33,791 nucleotides of DNA, taken from NCBI RefSeq assembly GCF_030068505.1, contig NZ_JAQOSO010000046.1, forward strand, positions 1 through 33,791, read 5' to 3'. Every line of letters starts with the position of its first letter. Position 1 is the stretch's first letter. A program made the position numbers and the translations under genes. The DNA comes from Roseofilum capinflatum BLCC-M114 (lineage in GTDB: Bacteria > Cyanobacteriota > Cyanobacteriia > Cyanobacteriales > Desertifilaceae). The notes under the pieces are model-generated. The model was not told the DNA's origin. It saw only the letters and a list, made by a program, of their open reading frames with translations, and made no database searches. Of the stretch, positions 1-8,333 are shown piece after piece.

Positions 1-462
1 AGGTCTCCTAAGTCTTCTGTGTCACTGAAGTCTTCTAACTCTAGAGCGTCCTCTGTTGAGGATTCTTCTAATCCAAATATATCTTCTGACTCGCTGCTGC
101 TTTCGTCTGCGAGAGAAAGGTCTCCTAAGTCTTCTGTGTCACTGAAGTCTTCTAACTCTAGAGCGTCCTCTGCTGAAGGTTCTTCTAATCCAAATATATC
201 CTCTGATTCGCTGCTGCTTTCGTCTGCGAGAGAAAGGTCTCCTAAGTCTTCTGTTTCACTGAAGTCCTCTAACTCTAGAGCGTCCTCTGTTGAGGATTCT
301 TCTAATCCAAATATATCCTCTGACTCGCTCTCTCCCGTTTCGTCTGTGAGAGAAAGCTCTCCTAAGTCTTCTGTTTCACTGAAGTCCTCTAACTCTAGAG
401 CGTCCTCTGTTGAGGATTCTTCTAATCCAAATATATCCTCTGACTCGCTGCTGCTTTCGTCT
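1..462 (-). repeat. tandem 117/120-bp coding repeats in the CheA linker
   Basis: Four head-to-tail units start at about 1, 118, 235 and 355 (spacings 117, 117 and 120 bp). Each encodes about 39 residues containing SESEDIFGLEESS, then a TEDALELEDFSE-like stretch, then TEDLGDL. Units differ at only a few bases; units 3 and 4 match over roughly their first 95 bases. The array probably continues beyond the left edge. Near-identity at the DNA level implies recent expansion or ongoing homogenisation. Confidence 0.9.
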
Positions 463-2207
463 AGTTGCACGTCTATTTCTGACTCTAATTCACCACTATT
501 TGTGGTTTCTATATCTTCCGACAAACCATCAAACAATTGATTAAAGTTTTCAAAATTTTGTTCTGGGTTTTCTGAGTTAGAGTCTTCTTCTAGTTCCAAA
601 ATATTGTCAATTTCAGAGAGATTGTCTGAGTCTTCAAATGATGAATCGGTATCAAGATCCAAATTGAAGTCTAGGTTGTCGGTTTCTTCTGTGTCATCTA
701 TTTCAAGATCTAAGTCTTCTAAGGGTTGATCGTTTTCTGATGAGTCGAGGTCAATTTGTAATAATTCATCTATATCATTAGAGGGGTTTGAGGTAGAATC
801 ATCAAAATCATTATCATTGGCAAACAAATCGGATAATTCAGAGTCTTGAGGTTTATTTTGATTATTTGACATAAGGGTTGGCTCAATTTCTAGTAAGTCT
901 TTTAGATCGTCGTCGGCGTTTTCGGAGTCTAGGTTAAAAAGTTCGTTGTTGGATCGATTATGTTCTAGATTATCAGTTGTCTTGTCGGATCTGTCATTGG
1001 AAAAATCATCGACTAAGAAATCGGAGAAGTCACCTATCTCATCAATTTCTGAGGAGTCTAGGCTTTCCGTGTCCTCTAGGGAAGCAGGAGAGAGGTCTGT
1101 TTCCCAACCGAGTTCAATATCTGGGTTTTCTCCTTCAAAGAGATCGGCTAAGGTGCTGAGTTCACTGAGTCCAACTTCTGGCCCGATGCGTTGTGATGAA
1201 GATCTGGGGGGATCGAGTGGGGGGGGGATGTTGTCCGATCGCCCTCCTGTAGAGGTAGAGTCCTGTTGTGTGTCTTCTGAGGGAGCGCTTCCCATTTTTA
1301 AGAAGGTGTCGAGTTCAGAATCTGTTGGGGAGGTGGTCAGAGAGGGTTCAGCTTGAAGATTTAACAGCGCTTGACTGGGTTGAATCTGCTCTGGTGTCCC
1401 GGCTAATACCAGGTCTCTAGCGCTTTTGAGTTCTTTAATGATGATGGGGGCAAGATCGGCATAGAGATGATCCCTGTTGGCGATCGCCCCTTGAGCCAAT
1501 TTCACTAACTCCACCCAGGGGTCAATGTCGAAATTATCCCCCGCTTGTCTTAAGCTCAAACAGATTTGGGCTAATTTTTTGCGACTTTTTGCGGTGTCGG
1601 GTTGCTTGAACCCTTCAAGCATTTGCCGTAATTGGGTGGGTACATCACTTTGGAACACCAAATGCTTGGCGCTCTCTTCAGGATCGGGGAGGTTAGAGGC
1701 TCTATACTCCAAGACTGAACTCGACACTGATGGGGTTGTACTCGAAGGAAGATTTTCCGTTTGCTCTTTGGCTGTGGAGTCCACCCCATTGTTCTCCATA
1801 GCGATCATCTGATTGACACTCTCAAACAAGGGAGTTAAGGATGCCATAATTTCTGCATCCTTGGGATTCGAGTCTCCGTCACTCTCTTCTAGGTTTTCCA
1901 CTAATTCACTGAGTCCATCAAAAACCTGTAGCAGTAAGGATTCTAATTTCGCGTTGACCTGAGTGGGTTGGTCTTTGAGGATCTTAAAATAATCTTCTAA
2001 CTGGTGGGATGTTTTTTTTATACTGGTGGCTCCTAACATAGCGGAGCCGCCTTTGATCGAATGGGCAGCTCGAAAGACTTCATTGACCAATTCAGAATCC
2101 TGGACGGTTTCAGCTAAATTTAACAATCCCTGTTCAATAATCCTGAGATTGTCTTTAGCTTCTTCTAAGAAGTAGCCCATTATTCGGTCTAATTGTTCCT
2201 GATCCAT
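1..2207 (-). CDS. CheA-type chemotaxis histidine kinase, N-terminal part (PixL/PilL/HmpE-like), cut by left edge
   Basis: Partial gene; about 735 codons are visible and the 3' end lies off the window. The ATG at 2207 has GGGGAG about 10 nt upstream, and the reading frame is open to base 1. Residues 1-110 form an Hpt domain: the phospho-acceptor is His49 in the AAHSIKGGSA motif. A helical segment follows, and from about residue 330 there is a very long Asp/Glu/Ser-rich linker ending in 39-40 residue repeats. The dimerisation, ATPase, CheW-like and possible receiver domains expected in this family are not in view. It is the last visible gene of a taxis operon (PatA-like, CheY, CheW, MCP, CheA), the same order as pixGHIJL/pilGHIJL and hmpA-E of other cyanobacteria. 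By family it should autophosphorylate and pass phosphate to the CheY-like protein and so steer type IV pili. Which paralogue it is cannot be settled without the C-terminus. Confidence 0.88.
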   Translation of the reverse strand, partial: MDQEQLDRIMGYFLEEAKDNLRIIEQGLLNLAETVQDSELVNEVFRAAHSIKGGSAMLGATSIKKTSHQLEDYFKILKDQPTQVNAKLESLLLQVFDGLSELVENLEESDGDSNPKDAEIMASLTPLFESVNQMIAMENNGVDSTAKEQTENLPSSTTPSVSSSVLEYRASNLPDPEESAKHLVFQSDVPTQLRQMLEGFKQPDTAKSRKKLAQICLSLRQAGDNFDIDPWVELVKLAQGAIANRDHLYADLAPIIIKELKSARDLVLAGTPEQIQPSQALLNLQAEPSLTTSPTDSELDTFLKMGSAPSEDTQQDSTSTGGRSDNIPPPLDPPRSSSQRIGPEVGLSELSTLADLFEGENPDIELGWETDLSPASLEDTESLDSSEIDEIGDFSDFLVDDFSNDRSDKTTDNLEHNRSNNELFNLDSENADDDLKDLLEIEPTLMSNNQNKPQDSELSDLFANDNDFDDSTSNPSNDIDELLQIDLDSSENDQPLEDLDLEIDDTEETDNLDFNLDLDTDSSFEDSDNLSEIDNILELEEDSNSENPEQNFENFNQLFDGLSEDIETTNSGELESEIDVQLDESSSESEDIFGLEESSTEDALELEDFSETEDLGELSLTDETGESESEDIFGLEESSTEDALELEDFSETEDLGDLSLADESSSESEDIFGLEEPSAEDALELEDFSDTEDLGDLSLADESSSESEDIFGLEESSTEDALELEDFSDTEDLGD

Positions 2208-2301
2208 GGCTCTTTGGCTCCCCTAACATTCGAGTCCTATCAGCGATATCGCCCTTCAGTTGTACAATCTGATGCCACCCATTCCAGTTTAACCTCTCGT
2301 C

Positions 2302-5298
2302 CTAACGACTTTTGGGATCGACTTTGAATCGTTCCACCCCGGTGAGCAAATCTCGTGCCACATTCACCAGACTCCCTAATGCTTGTGACACCCGTCCGCA
2401 TTCTTGAGAAGTTTCTTGGGCGGTTAATTCCACCGATTGCATCACCTGAGCTACCGCTCGTGAGGTTTCCGTTTGTTCTACGGTATCGGCAGCAATGGAG
2501 CGCACCAAAACATCAATCCGGTTATTGGTTTGAATAATATCTTCTAGGGATTTCGCCGCTTCTTTGGCCAAGTTTGTCCCTTGAATAACCTGTTGAGTCC
2601 CTTCTTCCATCGCTTGCATTACCCCCGCCGTTTCACTTTGGATTTGCAATACGATTTGTTCAATTTCTTTAGACGCTTTTGCCGCCCGGTCTGCCAACTG
2701 CCGGACTTCATCGGCAACAATGGCAAATCCGCGACCGGCTTCTCCGGCACGGGCGGCTTCAATACTGGCGTTTAGGGCAAGTAAATTGGTTCGGGAGGCA
2801 ATTTGGGCAATTAAGGCGACAATCTTGGAAATTTCTTGGGACGATTCGGCTAACCGTTTGACTTTCCGGGTGGTTTCTGCCACCGTTTCCCGAATTTCCA
2901 AAATACCGGCCACGGTTCTTTCTACGGATTCTCCTCCTCGGCGGGCGGTGTCATTGGCAGAACGGGCAACGGCTTCGGCTTGGCGAGCGCTTTCTGCTAC
3001 CCGTTGAATGGAGTCGGTCATCATTTGTACCGAATTGAGGGTGACCGCCAGTTCTTCCGCTTGCCTTAAGGCATCAGCCGCTAACCCCCGTGCAAAGGCT
3101 TCACTTTCTGCCGAGCCTTTGTTCACTTGTCGAGCCGCGACGGTAACCTGTTGCACAATTTCCCGCAGGTTTTGAATGGTGAGGTTAAAGGAGTCGGCAA
3201 CGGCTCCGAGTACGTCGGCGGTGACTTCGGCTTGAACGGTGAGGTCTCCACGAGCGGCTCCTTCTACGTCATCGAGTAAGCGAATGACTTGCCGTTGCAG
3301 GTCTTCTTTGGCGGATTCGTTTTCGGCGGCTTTGCGTTGGGACTCACTCATGGTGGTGAGGACGTTTCTGGCCATGACGTTGAAGCTCTCTGCTAGATAG
3401 CCCAGTTCGTCTTCGCCATAGACGGTTGCTTGCGCTCCGAGTTGTCCGGAGGCTACTTTTTCAAATTGGGCTTGTAGTTCGTCCGTTGTTTGCGTCACTT
3501 GGTTGGTTACTTTTCGCCCCAACACATAAGTGGTTGCACCGGACAAACCACCGGGCAGTATAATCATAGCTAGTTTGCTCAAGGCTTTGGCATCGCTTGC
3601 TGTAGCATAAATTACGGCAGCTATGGCAAAGGCGGAACTGAGTCCCGTGGCGATCGCGCTATAAATATTTTTGCTAATCAGAGGCGCATTATCAAAGAAG
3701 CTCAATACCCCTTGATCTACGGATACACTCGGTTCTACTTGCCGTTGAGATTTACCGGCAAAGGTGGGAATCGTATCCGTATTATTGGAGATACTAAACA
3801 TCTCTTCTTCGAGCAAGGCGGAATTATCATCACTGGGATCGGCATCTTCATCCAGTTTGAATCCATGAGTGTTCATTCCATTCATGGAATTGTCTTTAAA
3901 GTCCTTGGAAAAATCGGATGAGGGTTCATCAAAGCCGGAAAATTCATCCAGAACTTTATCATCGAAGGCATCAAATTCATCTAGAAAATCCACTGCCCCA
4001 TTGCCATTTTTGGGTTCTGAGACTTCTGACTCTGTGTCAAATTGCTCTAAATCGTCGTCAAATCCAAAACTTTCCGTATGAAACCCAGATTCTGTATCAA
4101 ACCCGGTTTCTGTAAAATCAGTAATTTCCTCAGAATGAGTGCCATTGCCATCAAAGCTATCCTCGTCGCCAATGCCTTGCCAGAGATGACTATCGGATAG
4201 GGTTTGATCGCCGGCCATCGAGCCGTTACGGCCATTTTTGCTCAGGGATATGTCTCCCCCATTTTCCTGATGTCCATTGCTTGCATGAGTGGCTCCACCC
4301 ACAAATAAGGTGGGACTCTCTCCCATGGTTAGCCCTTGAGTTGGCCGATCTTCTGCGAACTCAGAAGATTCAGGAGCTAAGGCTTCTGGTTCCGAGGTCT
4401 CAATCCCTAGGTTTTCGGAAACGGATGAGCTACTCTGATCGAAGGCGGGTTCTTCCTCTGGAAATTCGGAGGGATCGAAGGCTATGCCTTCGTCACCACT
4501 TAAGAGTTCTCCTGTTTCGTCTGTTAGATCTACATCGGTGTCAAAGGGGGAGAAGGCTTCTTCTTGCAGGTCATCGGGTTCTTCTTGTAACTCTGCTAAG
4601 GATTCTCCGGCAAAGATATCATCTTCAAAGGTTTCTTCCTCTTCCTGGAATTCTTCGAGTTGGGATTGGGCTACGGTAAAGGGGTCATCTTCTTCGGGCA
4701 ATTCTTCGCTCCAGGATACTTCCTCCGCGTCTAAATCCTCTGGGGCATTGAAAGTCGGGTCTTCTTCTAGATCGGCTAGATCTGCCTCTTCCATGAGTTC
4801 ATCTCCCATGAGTTCATCGCCATCATCAATGAAGGCAGACTCATCTAAACTTTCGGTATCGCCCAGGGTAGGATCGCCGATCATTTCAGTATGAATTACT
4901 TCTTCGTCTTGCTCTTCTCCCTGGAGATCCAAGTCTTGCCATTCTGAAGCAATTTCTTCTTCATCTAAGTCGTCCATGGGGGGGATTTGACTGGAGGTAT
5001 CCCCTTCTATGTCTGCTCCCATGGTATGGTAGGTCGAGAATTGTTCTACATCTTCCAATCCTTGGTTCGCATAATCCATAAAGACTTGATCGGAAGTGAT
5101 TTCTAATACTGACTCATACTCTTCACGGGCAACTGTATATTCTTGTAATCCATAACAGTAAATATGGCCTCTGAGTAAATGAGAATTTGGATCGTCAGGA
5201 AAGTGTTCTACCAAGTGGTCGATAATTGAGGCCGCATCTTCATAGCGTCCTTGAACATAAGCCGTCTCTGCTTGTTGATATTCTGTTGCATAATCCAT
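2302..5298 (-). CDS. methyl-accepting chemotaxis protein with TPR-like N-terminus and acidic linker (PilJ/HmpD-like)
   Basis: Chemoreceptor of 998 residues. Residues 1-85 look like TPR-type helix pairs. Residues 95-530 are a disordered Asp/Glu/Ser-rich linker. Two hydrophobic segments (about 546-566 and 573-594) form a tight membrane hairpin. Two HAMP-like segments follow (about 597-650 and 668-720), then the long methyl-accepting coiled coil with the conserved tip [18 protein letters not shown]. No GAF or phytochrome-like domain is present, unlike PixJ, so it is closer to the PilJ/HmpD type. There is no sizeable periplasmic loop, so input must come from the cytoplasmic N-terminus or from within the membrane. 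The ATG at 5298 has GGGGGAGG about 8 nt upstream. It lies between cheW-like and cheA-like genes and should signal to the CheA through the CheW. Confidence 0.9.
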   Translation of the reverse strand: MDYATEYQQAETAYVQGRYEDAASIIDHLVEHFPDDPNSHLLRGHIYCYGLQEYTVAREEYESVLEITSDQVFMDYANQGLEDVEQFSTYHTMGADIEGDTSSQIPPMDDLDEEEIASEWQDLDLQGEEQDEEVIHTEMIGDPTLGDTESLDESAFIDDGDELMGDELMEEADLADLEEDPTFNAPEDLDAEEVSWSEELPEEDDPFTVAQSQLEEFQEEEETFEDDIFAGESLAELQEEPDDLQEEAFSPFDTDVDLTDETGELLSGDEGIAFDPSEFPEEEPAFDQSSSSVSENLGIETSEPEALAPESSEFAEDRPTQGLTMGESPTLFVGGATHASNGHQENGGDISLSKNGRNGSMAGDQTLSDSHLWQGIGDEDSFDGNGTHSEEITDFTETGFDTESGFHTESFGFDDDLEQFDTESEVSEPKNGNGAVDFLDEFDAFDDKVLDEFSGFDEPSSDFSKDFKDNSMNGMNTHGFKLDEDADPSDDNSALLEEEMFSISNNTDTIPTFAGKSQRQVEPSVSVDQGVLSFFDNAPLISKNIYSAIATGLSSAFAIAAVIYATASDAKALSKLAMIILPGGLSGATTYVLGRKVTNQVTQTTDELQAQFEKVASGQLGAQATVYGEDELGYLAESFNVMARNVLTTMSESQRKAAENESAKEDLQRQVIRLLDDVEGAARGDLTVQAEVTADVLGAVADSFNLTIQNLREIVQQVTVAARQVNKGSAESEAFARGLAADALRQAEELAVTLNSVQMMTDSIQRVAESARQAEAVARSANDTARRGGESVERTVAGILEIRETVAETTRKVKRLAESSQEISKIVALIAQIASRTNLLALNASIEAARAGEAGRGFAIVADEVRQLADRAAKASKEIEQIVLQIQSETAGVMQAMEEGTQQVIQGTNLAKEAAKSLEDIIQTNNRIDVLVRSIAADTVEQTETSRAVAQVMQSVELTAQETSQECGRVSQALGSLVNVARDLLTGVERFKVDPKSR

Positions 5299-5422
5299 CC
5301 CAGAGCCTCCCCCAAAACACGATAGTTTGACTTGTTGAGTTAATCTACTTTCCTTGACTATATTATGATGCCGGATTGATAGTAGGTATGTTGATCTTTA
5401 GGTTTATCAGGTTATCCCAATT

Positions 5423-5953
5423 TTAAGCTGCCCACCTAGCCGATCGCAAAATAGCCACTTGGTTGAGCAACCACAAATATTGGTTGTTTTCCTCATCAAT
5501 GACCCATTCGCCGCGTACAAACGGTTCCATGGTATCAGCAATATTGGTGGCTCGTTGGAGTTTTTCCACATCTAGCCAGTCCATTCCTCCCATGCGATCT
5601 ATGGCCAAACCTAACATAGTATCTTGGTCTTCGATCGCAATTACGGGCAGTTCTGAGCGATCGGTATTTAACGGAGTCTGCTCTCCGAGGAACTGTCCCA
5701 GGTCAGCCACCCAAATCACCCGACCGCGAATATTCATGGTTCCCAAGAGTAGGGGAGAGACGTTGGGAATCGGAGTAATGCGATCGGGAGGCGATTCAAA
5801 CACCTCCTTAATCCCAATGGCACTCAGGGCCAGTTCGTGGCCAGAGGGCAGAAAAAACCGCAGATGTAATTCTCCTTCAGGATTTTGCAGTTCCTGAAAC
5901 TCCGTCACCTGTTCGGAGTCCATTTCATTAAATAATTCGGAATTACCTACCAT
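5423..5953 (-). CDS. CheW-like coupling protein (PixI/PilI/HmpC-like)
   Basis: Protein of 176 residues with one CheW domain over about residues 25-170. Typical segments are visible: LRFFLPSGHELALSAIGIKEV, the IPNVSPLLLGTMNIRGRVIWVADLG core, and GLAIDRMGG. It should bridge the receptor and the CheA kinase in a signalling array. The first 25 residues are an acidic extension ahead of the fold; Met11 is a possible alternative start. It lies 124 bp upstream of the receptor gene and 47 bp downstream of the CheY gene, consistent with one operon. Family assignment is secure; the particular taxis system is inferred from gene order. Confidence 0.9.
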   Translation of the reverse strand: MVGNSELFNEMDSEQVTEFQELQNPEGELHLRFFLPSGHELALSAIGIKEVFESPPDRITPIPNVSPLLLGTMNIRGRVIWVADLGQFLGEQTPLNTDRSELPVIAIEDQDTMLGLAIDRMGGMDWLDVEKLQRATNIADTMEPFVRGEWVIDEENNQYLWLLNQVAILRSARWAA

Positions 5954-6000
5954 AATCTTTTCGGTTTGGGCGTTCTAAGGGGCAATCTTGAGGCTCACCA

Positions 6001-6366
6001 TTAGCTGCGTAAGAGTTGTTTAACCGTTCCTACCAACTCGGTGGGCTGAAAGGGTTTCGCGATGTAAGCATCTGCCCCTTGTTTCATGCCCCAATAACGG
6101 TCAAACTCTTCTCCTTTTGAGGAACACATGACCACCGGAACATGCTGAGTCTTTTTGTCGTTTTTAATTCGCCGACAGACTTCATAACCATTCATACGGG
6201 GCATAACGATATCCAAAACGACTAAATCGGGAAGATTATTTTGAATATTTTCTATGGCTTCTACCCCATCGCTGGCAATGGTAACTTTGAGACCACTATC
6301 GGTCAGTAGGTCGGTAATCATTTGCCGTTGGGCGGGGCTATCTTCTACTACTAAAACGCTACTCAT
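6001..6366 (-). CDS. CheY-like single-domain response regulator (PixH/PilH/HmpB-like)
   Basis: A stand-alone receiver domain of 121 residues. The acidic pair is Glu8/Asp9, the phospho-acceptor is Asp52 in VVLDIVMPRMNGYEVC, a Ser at the usual switch position is in MCSSKGEE, and the conserved lysine is in the AKPF motif. No output domain is attached, so it should act by protein-protein contact, probably with the pilus motor, after phosphorylation by the operon's CheA. It sits between the PatA-like gene and cheW, as in pix/pil/hmp loci. The 165-bp gap to the upstream gene leaves room for an internal promoter, but I see no convincing hexamers there. Confidence 0.92.
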   Translation of the reverse strand: MSSVLVVEDSPAQRQMITDLLTDSGLKVTIASDGVEAIENIQNNLPDLVVLDIVMPRMNGYEVCRRIKNDKKTQHVPVVMCSSKGEEFDRYWGMKQGADAYIAKPFQPTELVGTVKQLLRS

Positions 6367-6531
6367 TAGGGGTATCCTACTACTTTGCTATCGTGTCCTT
6401 AAAGTTGGGGTTGAAGGGCTAACTGACCTGACTAGGGTTGAGCGCTTCAAGTATCTCTAATTTATCGAATAAAGTGCCCTATCTGGCCACTTGATTGGAT
6501 TTTTAGGTCAGAGAGGGAAAAGGTAAAGGGG

Positions 6532-7800
6532 TTAGGGTTGGGGTAGGTCTCCAGAGGGAGGCTTGAGGGGTTCTAAGTCCAATTCTGAGGCGATCGCATC
6601 ATCGAGAATGCGATCGGGGGATGGGTCAGTTCCTCCTCCTTTGCCTATATATTTTTCCAGAACCATCAACAGCTCCCCTTGACCAAAGGGTTTGGTCAGA
6701 TAGTCAGTGGCTCCTACCATCCGAGCTTTCAGGCGATCGATAAACCCATCTTTGCCCGTGAGCATCACAATCGGAGTTTGCCGAAATCGGCTCGATCGCC
6801 GTAACATCGCACAGATTTCATAACCATCTAATTCTGGCATGGCGATATCACACAAAATTAAATCCGGTTTGAGTTGAAACACCAAACTCAAGGCCCGCAG
6901 AGGATTGGTGATCCCCGCCACTTCATAGCCACTGGCTTTGAGAATCTGTTCGACTGCTTTACATAAGGCTACCCCATCATCAATAAAAACAACACGGGGG
7001 GGGCGAACCGATTTCAGGTCTTCGGGCATCCAATCCGATTCAGCAGAACTCAAATAGGTTAATTGAACCCAGCCCTTTTGCACAAAGGGATACATCGCTT
7101 TAGCCACCGTGAGAATATCCCCATTTAAGTAACGAGCAATTTGGCGAATTGAAGTTTGTTTGTTCGCCCAAGCCGACAGAATCTTAAATCGCTTTGGGTT
7201 GAGGTTTTGGCTCAGGGCTGGGGCATCACAGAGGACAGGACATTGATCGGGCGATTGAATATGGGGATGGAGTTGATTCCATTCTTGAACCTGTTTGAGG
7301 ACTTTCGTCACTAAGGGGCCAATTTCCAGAGGCGTGAGTTGGGGGGCTAAGGGAGGGCCCAATTCAAACATAAATGAGCCATTGTGCAAAGAGAGCAGAT
7401 CGAATAGGGTCTCTTGAACCATGCTTTTAATGATACTGCGTCCTTGAGCAGGGGTGAGGCTGTGGTTTTCTAGCATCGCCCACAGATAACCATATTCTGG
7501 GGCATTGGTGGCCGCAATGGTGGGAACCTTGATCGGATCGAGGGTAGTGGATAATCCATAGCGATGCAGATGGTGACGTAGGCGCACCAGAGAATTGTCT
7601 GCATCTGAACCAGCATAGATAATTTTGCCATTGGCAAAAAAGACAAACCAACATTGAGGGGGCAGACGCTGGGGGCGATCGCCTCGATTAAAATGAGGTT
7701 GAGGACTATAGCTCTCAACACACAATTCCCCAGTGCGCTGTCCCAACTCAATGAGCTGGAAAATGCTGCGAATATCAATCTCGCTTAACTGTCCCTGCAT
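6532..7800 (-). CDS. PatA/PixG-like response regulator (PATAN domain + receiver)
   Basis: Protein of 422 residues and first gene of the taxis operon. The N-terminus (about 1-165, starting with LSEIDIRSIFQLIELGQRTGEL) matches the PATAN/DUF4388 domain of cyanobacterial PatA-type regulators. A helical middle segment (about 200-250) resembles the winged-helix-like linker of these proteins. The C-terminus is a receiver domain (268-390): acid pair IDD at 273-275, phospho-acceptor Asp318 in LILCDIAMPELDGYE, Thr in MLTGKD and Lys in TKPF. PixG and related proteins regulate type IV pilus-dependent phototaxis, and PatA regulates heterocyst pattern. Position first in a CheY-CheW-MCP-CheA operon supports the taxis role here. 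The ATG at 7800 is followed directly by the conserved QGQLSEIDI start. Confidence 0.9.
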   Translation of the reverse strand: MQGQLSEIDIRSIFQLIELGQRTGELCVESYSPQPHFNRGDRPQRLPPQCWFVFFANGKIIYAGSDADNSLVRLRHHLHRYGLSTTLDPIKVPTIAATNAPEYGYLWAMLENHSLTPAQGRSIIKSMVQETLFDLLSLHNGSFMFELGPPLAPQLTPLEIGPLVTKVLKQVQEWNQLHPHIQSPDQCPVLCDAPALSQNLNPKRFKILSAWANKQTSIRQIARYLNGDILTVAKAMYPFVQKGWVQLTYLSSAESDWMPEDLKSVRPPRVVFIDDGVALCKAVEQILKASGYEVAGITNPLRALSLVFQLKPDLILCDIAMPELDGYEICAMLRRSSRFRQTPIVMLTGKDGFIDRLKARMVGATDYLTKPFGQGELLMVLEKYIGKGGGTDPSPDRILDDAIASELDLEPLKPPSGDLPQP

Positions 7801-7872
7801 TCGGTATTCATTACCTTGGTTACGTTCTGCTACGGCTCAAAGTCCAGGCTGAATTCTCTGGGGGAACCCATT

Positions 7873-7894
7873 GCCCTAAAGCTGCCCTAAAGCT
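7873..7894. repeat. 11-bp perfect tandem direct repeat (GCCCTAAAGCT x2)
   Basis: GCCCTAAAGCT occurs twice back to back, 73-94 bp upstream of the start codon of the PatA-like gene. One helical turn of spacing between identical half-sites is a common layout for a tandem-binding regulator such as an OmpR-family protein. It could also be chance or simple slippage. Confidence 0.55.
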
Positions 7895-8320
7895 ATTGTA
7901 AGTCCTTACGATGGCAGGTATTCGCTTGAAGTCAGATTAGATGGTCGCAGTTGATAACGGTGGGTAACTTTTAAGCTAAACTAATGGCAATGGGAAATAA
8001 ATCTTGAAACATCCCTGAGCTTATCCGAGTTGATTCCTGACGGCGAGTTTGTCATTGCCTTAGTTTAAGACAGTAATAAATTTTGTAAAGCTAGTTGCGG
8101 CTTCACTTGAGATAGGATCGTCATAGGGATGAATCGATCGCAGCTCATCCTCTCTTGGCTCTATACAATGGCTTCAGAACCTCACCCTGAGCCTAGATTC
8201 AGGTGTGATGGGGAAGAGAAACCAATGCAGGGGTTTCCCTAAATTGGCTAGAGCAGTCACAATAAAGTAAAGATCAGGGAGAGTTTACCCCAGGATCATT
8301 TGATTAGTGGACGCATAAAC

Positions 8321-8325
8321 GAGGA
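8321..8325 (+). promoter_or_regulatory. ribosome binding site for hmpF
   Basis: GAGGA with 8 nt to the GTG at 8334. It supports the GTG as the true start, because the conserved N-terminal LYLAEVQ sequence begins at the very next codon. Confidence 0.7.
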
Positions 8326-8333
8326 CTATCAGC

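Larger units (their letters stand above)
7801..8333. promoter_or_regulatory. 533-bp divergent intergenic region between the taxis operon and hmpF
   Basis: No gene is supported here. The region must carry the promoters of both the PatA-like gene (minus strand) and hmpF (plus strand). I see an 11-bp direct tandem repeat at 7873-7894 and, on the minus strand next to it, a TACAAT hexamer (7895-7900) about 95 bp upstream of the minus-strand ATG, without a matching -35. On the plus strand there are AT-rich stretches near 8085 and 8260 but no clear hexamer pair. Both promoters may use alternative sigma factors, which would explain the poor match; that is inference. Confidence 0.5.

Noticed and set aside
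19-540. A 173-residue plus-strand reading frame rich in Ser, with repeats
   Set aside because: It is the antisense of the CheA acidic-linker repeats. Glu/Asp codons read backwards give Ser/Leu-rich frames without stops, and there is no ribosome site.
4281-4894. Two long plus-strand frames opposite the receptor gene
   Set aside because: They lie antisense to the acidic linker of the receptor, with Ser/Arg/Leu composition expected from reversed Asp/Glu codons and no start signals.
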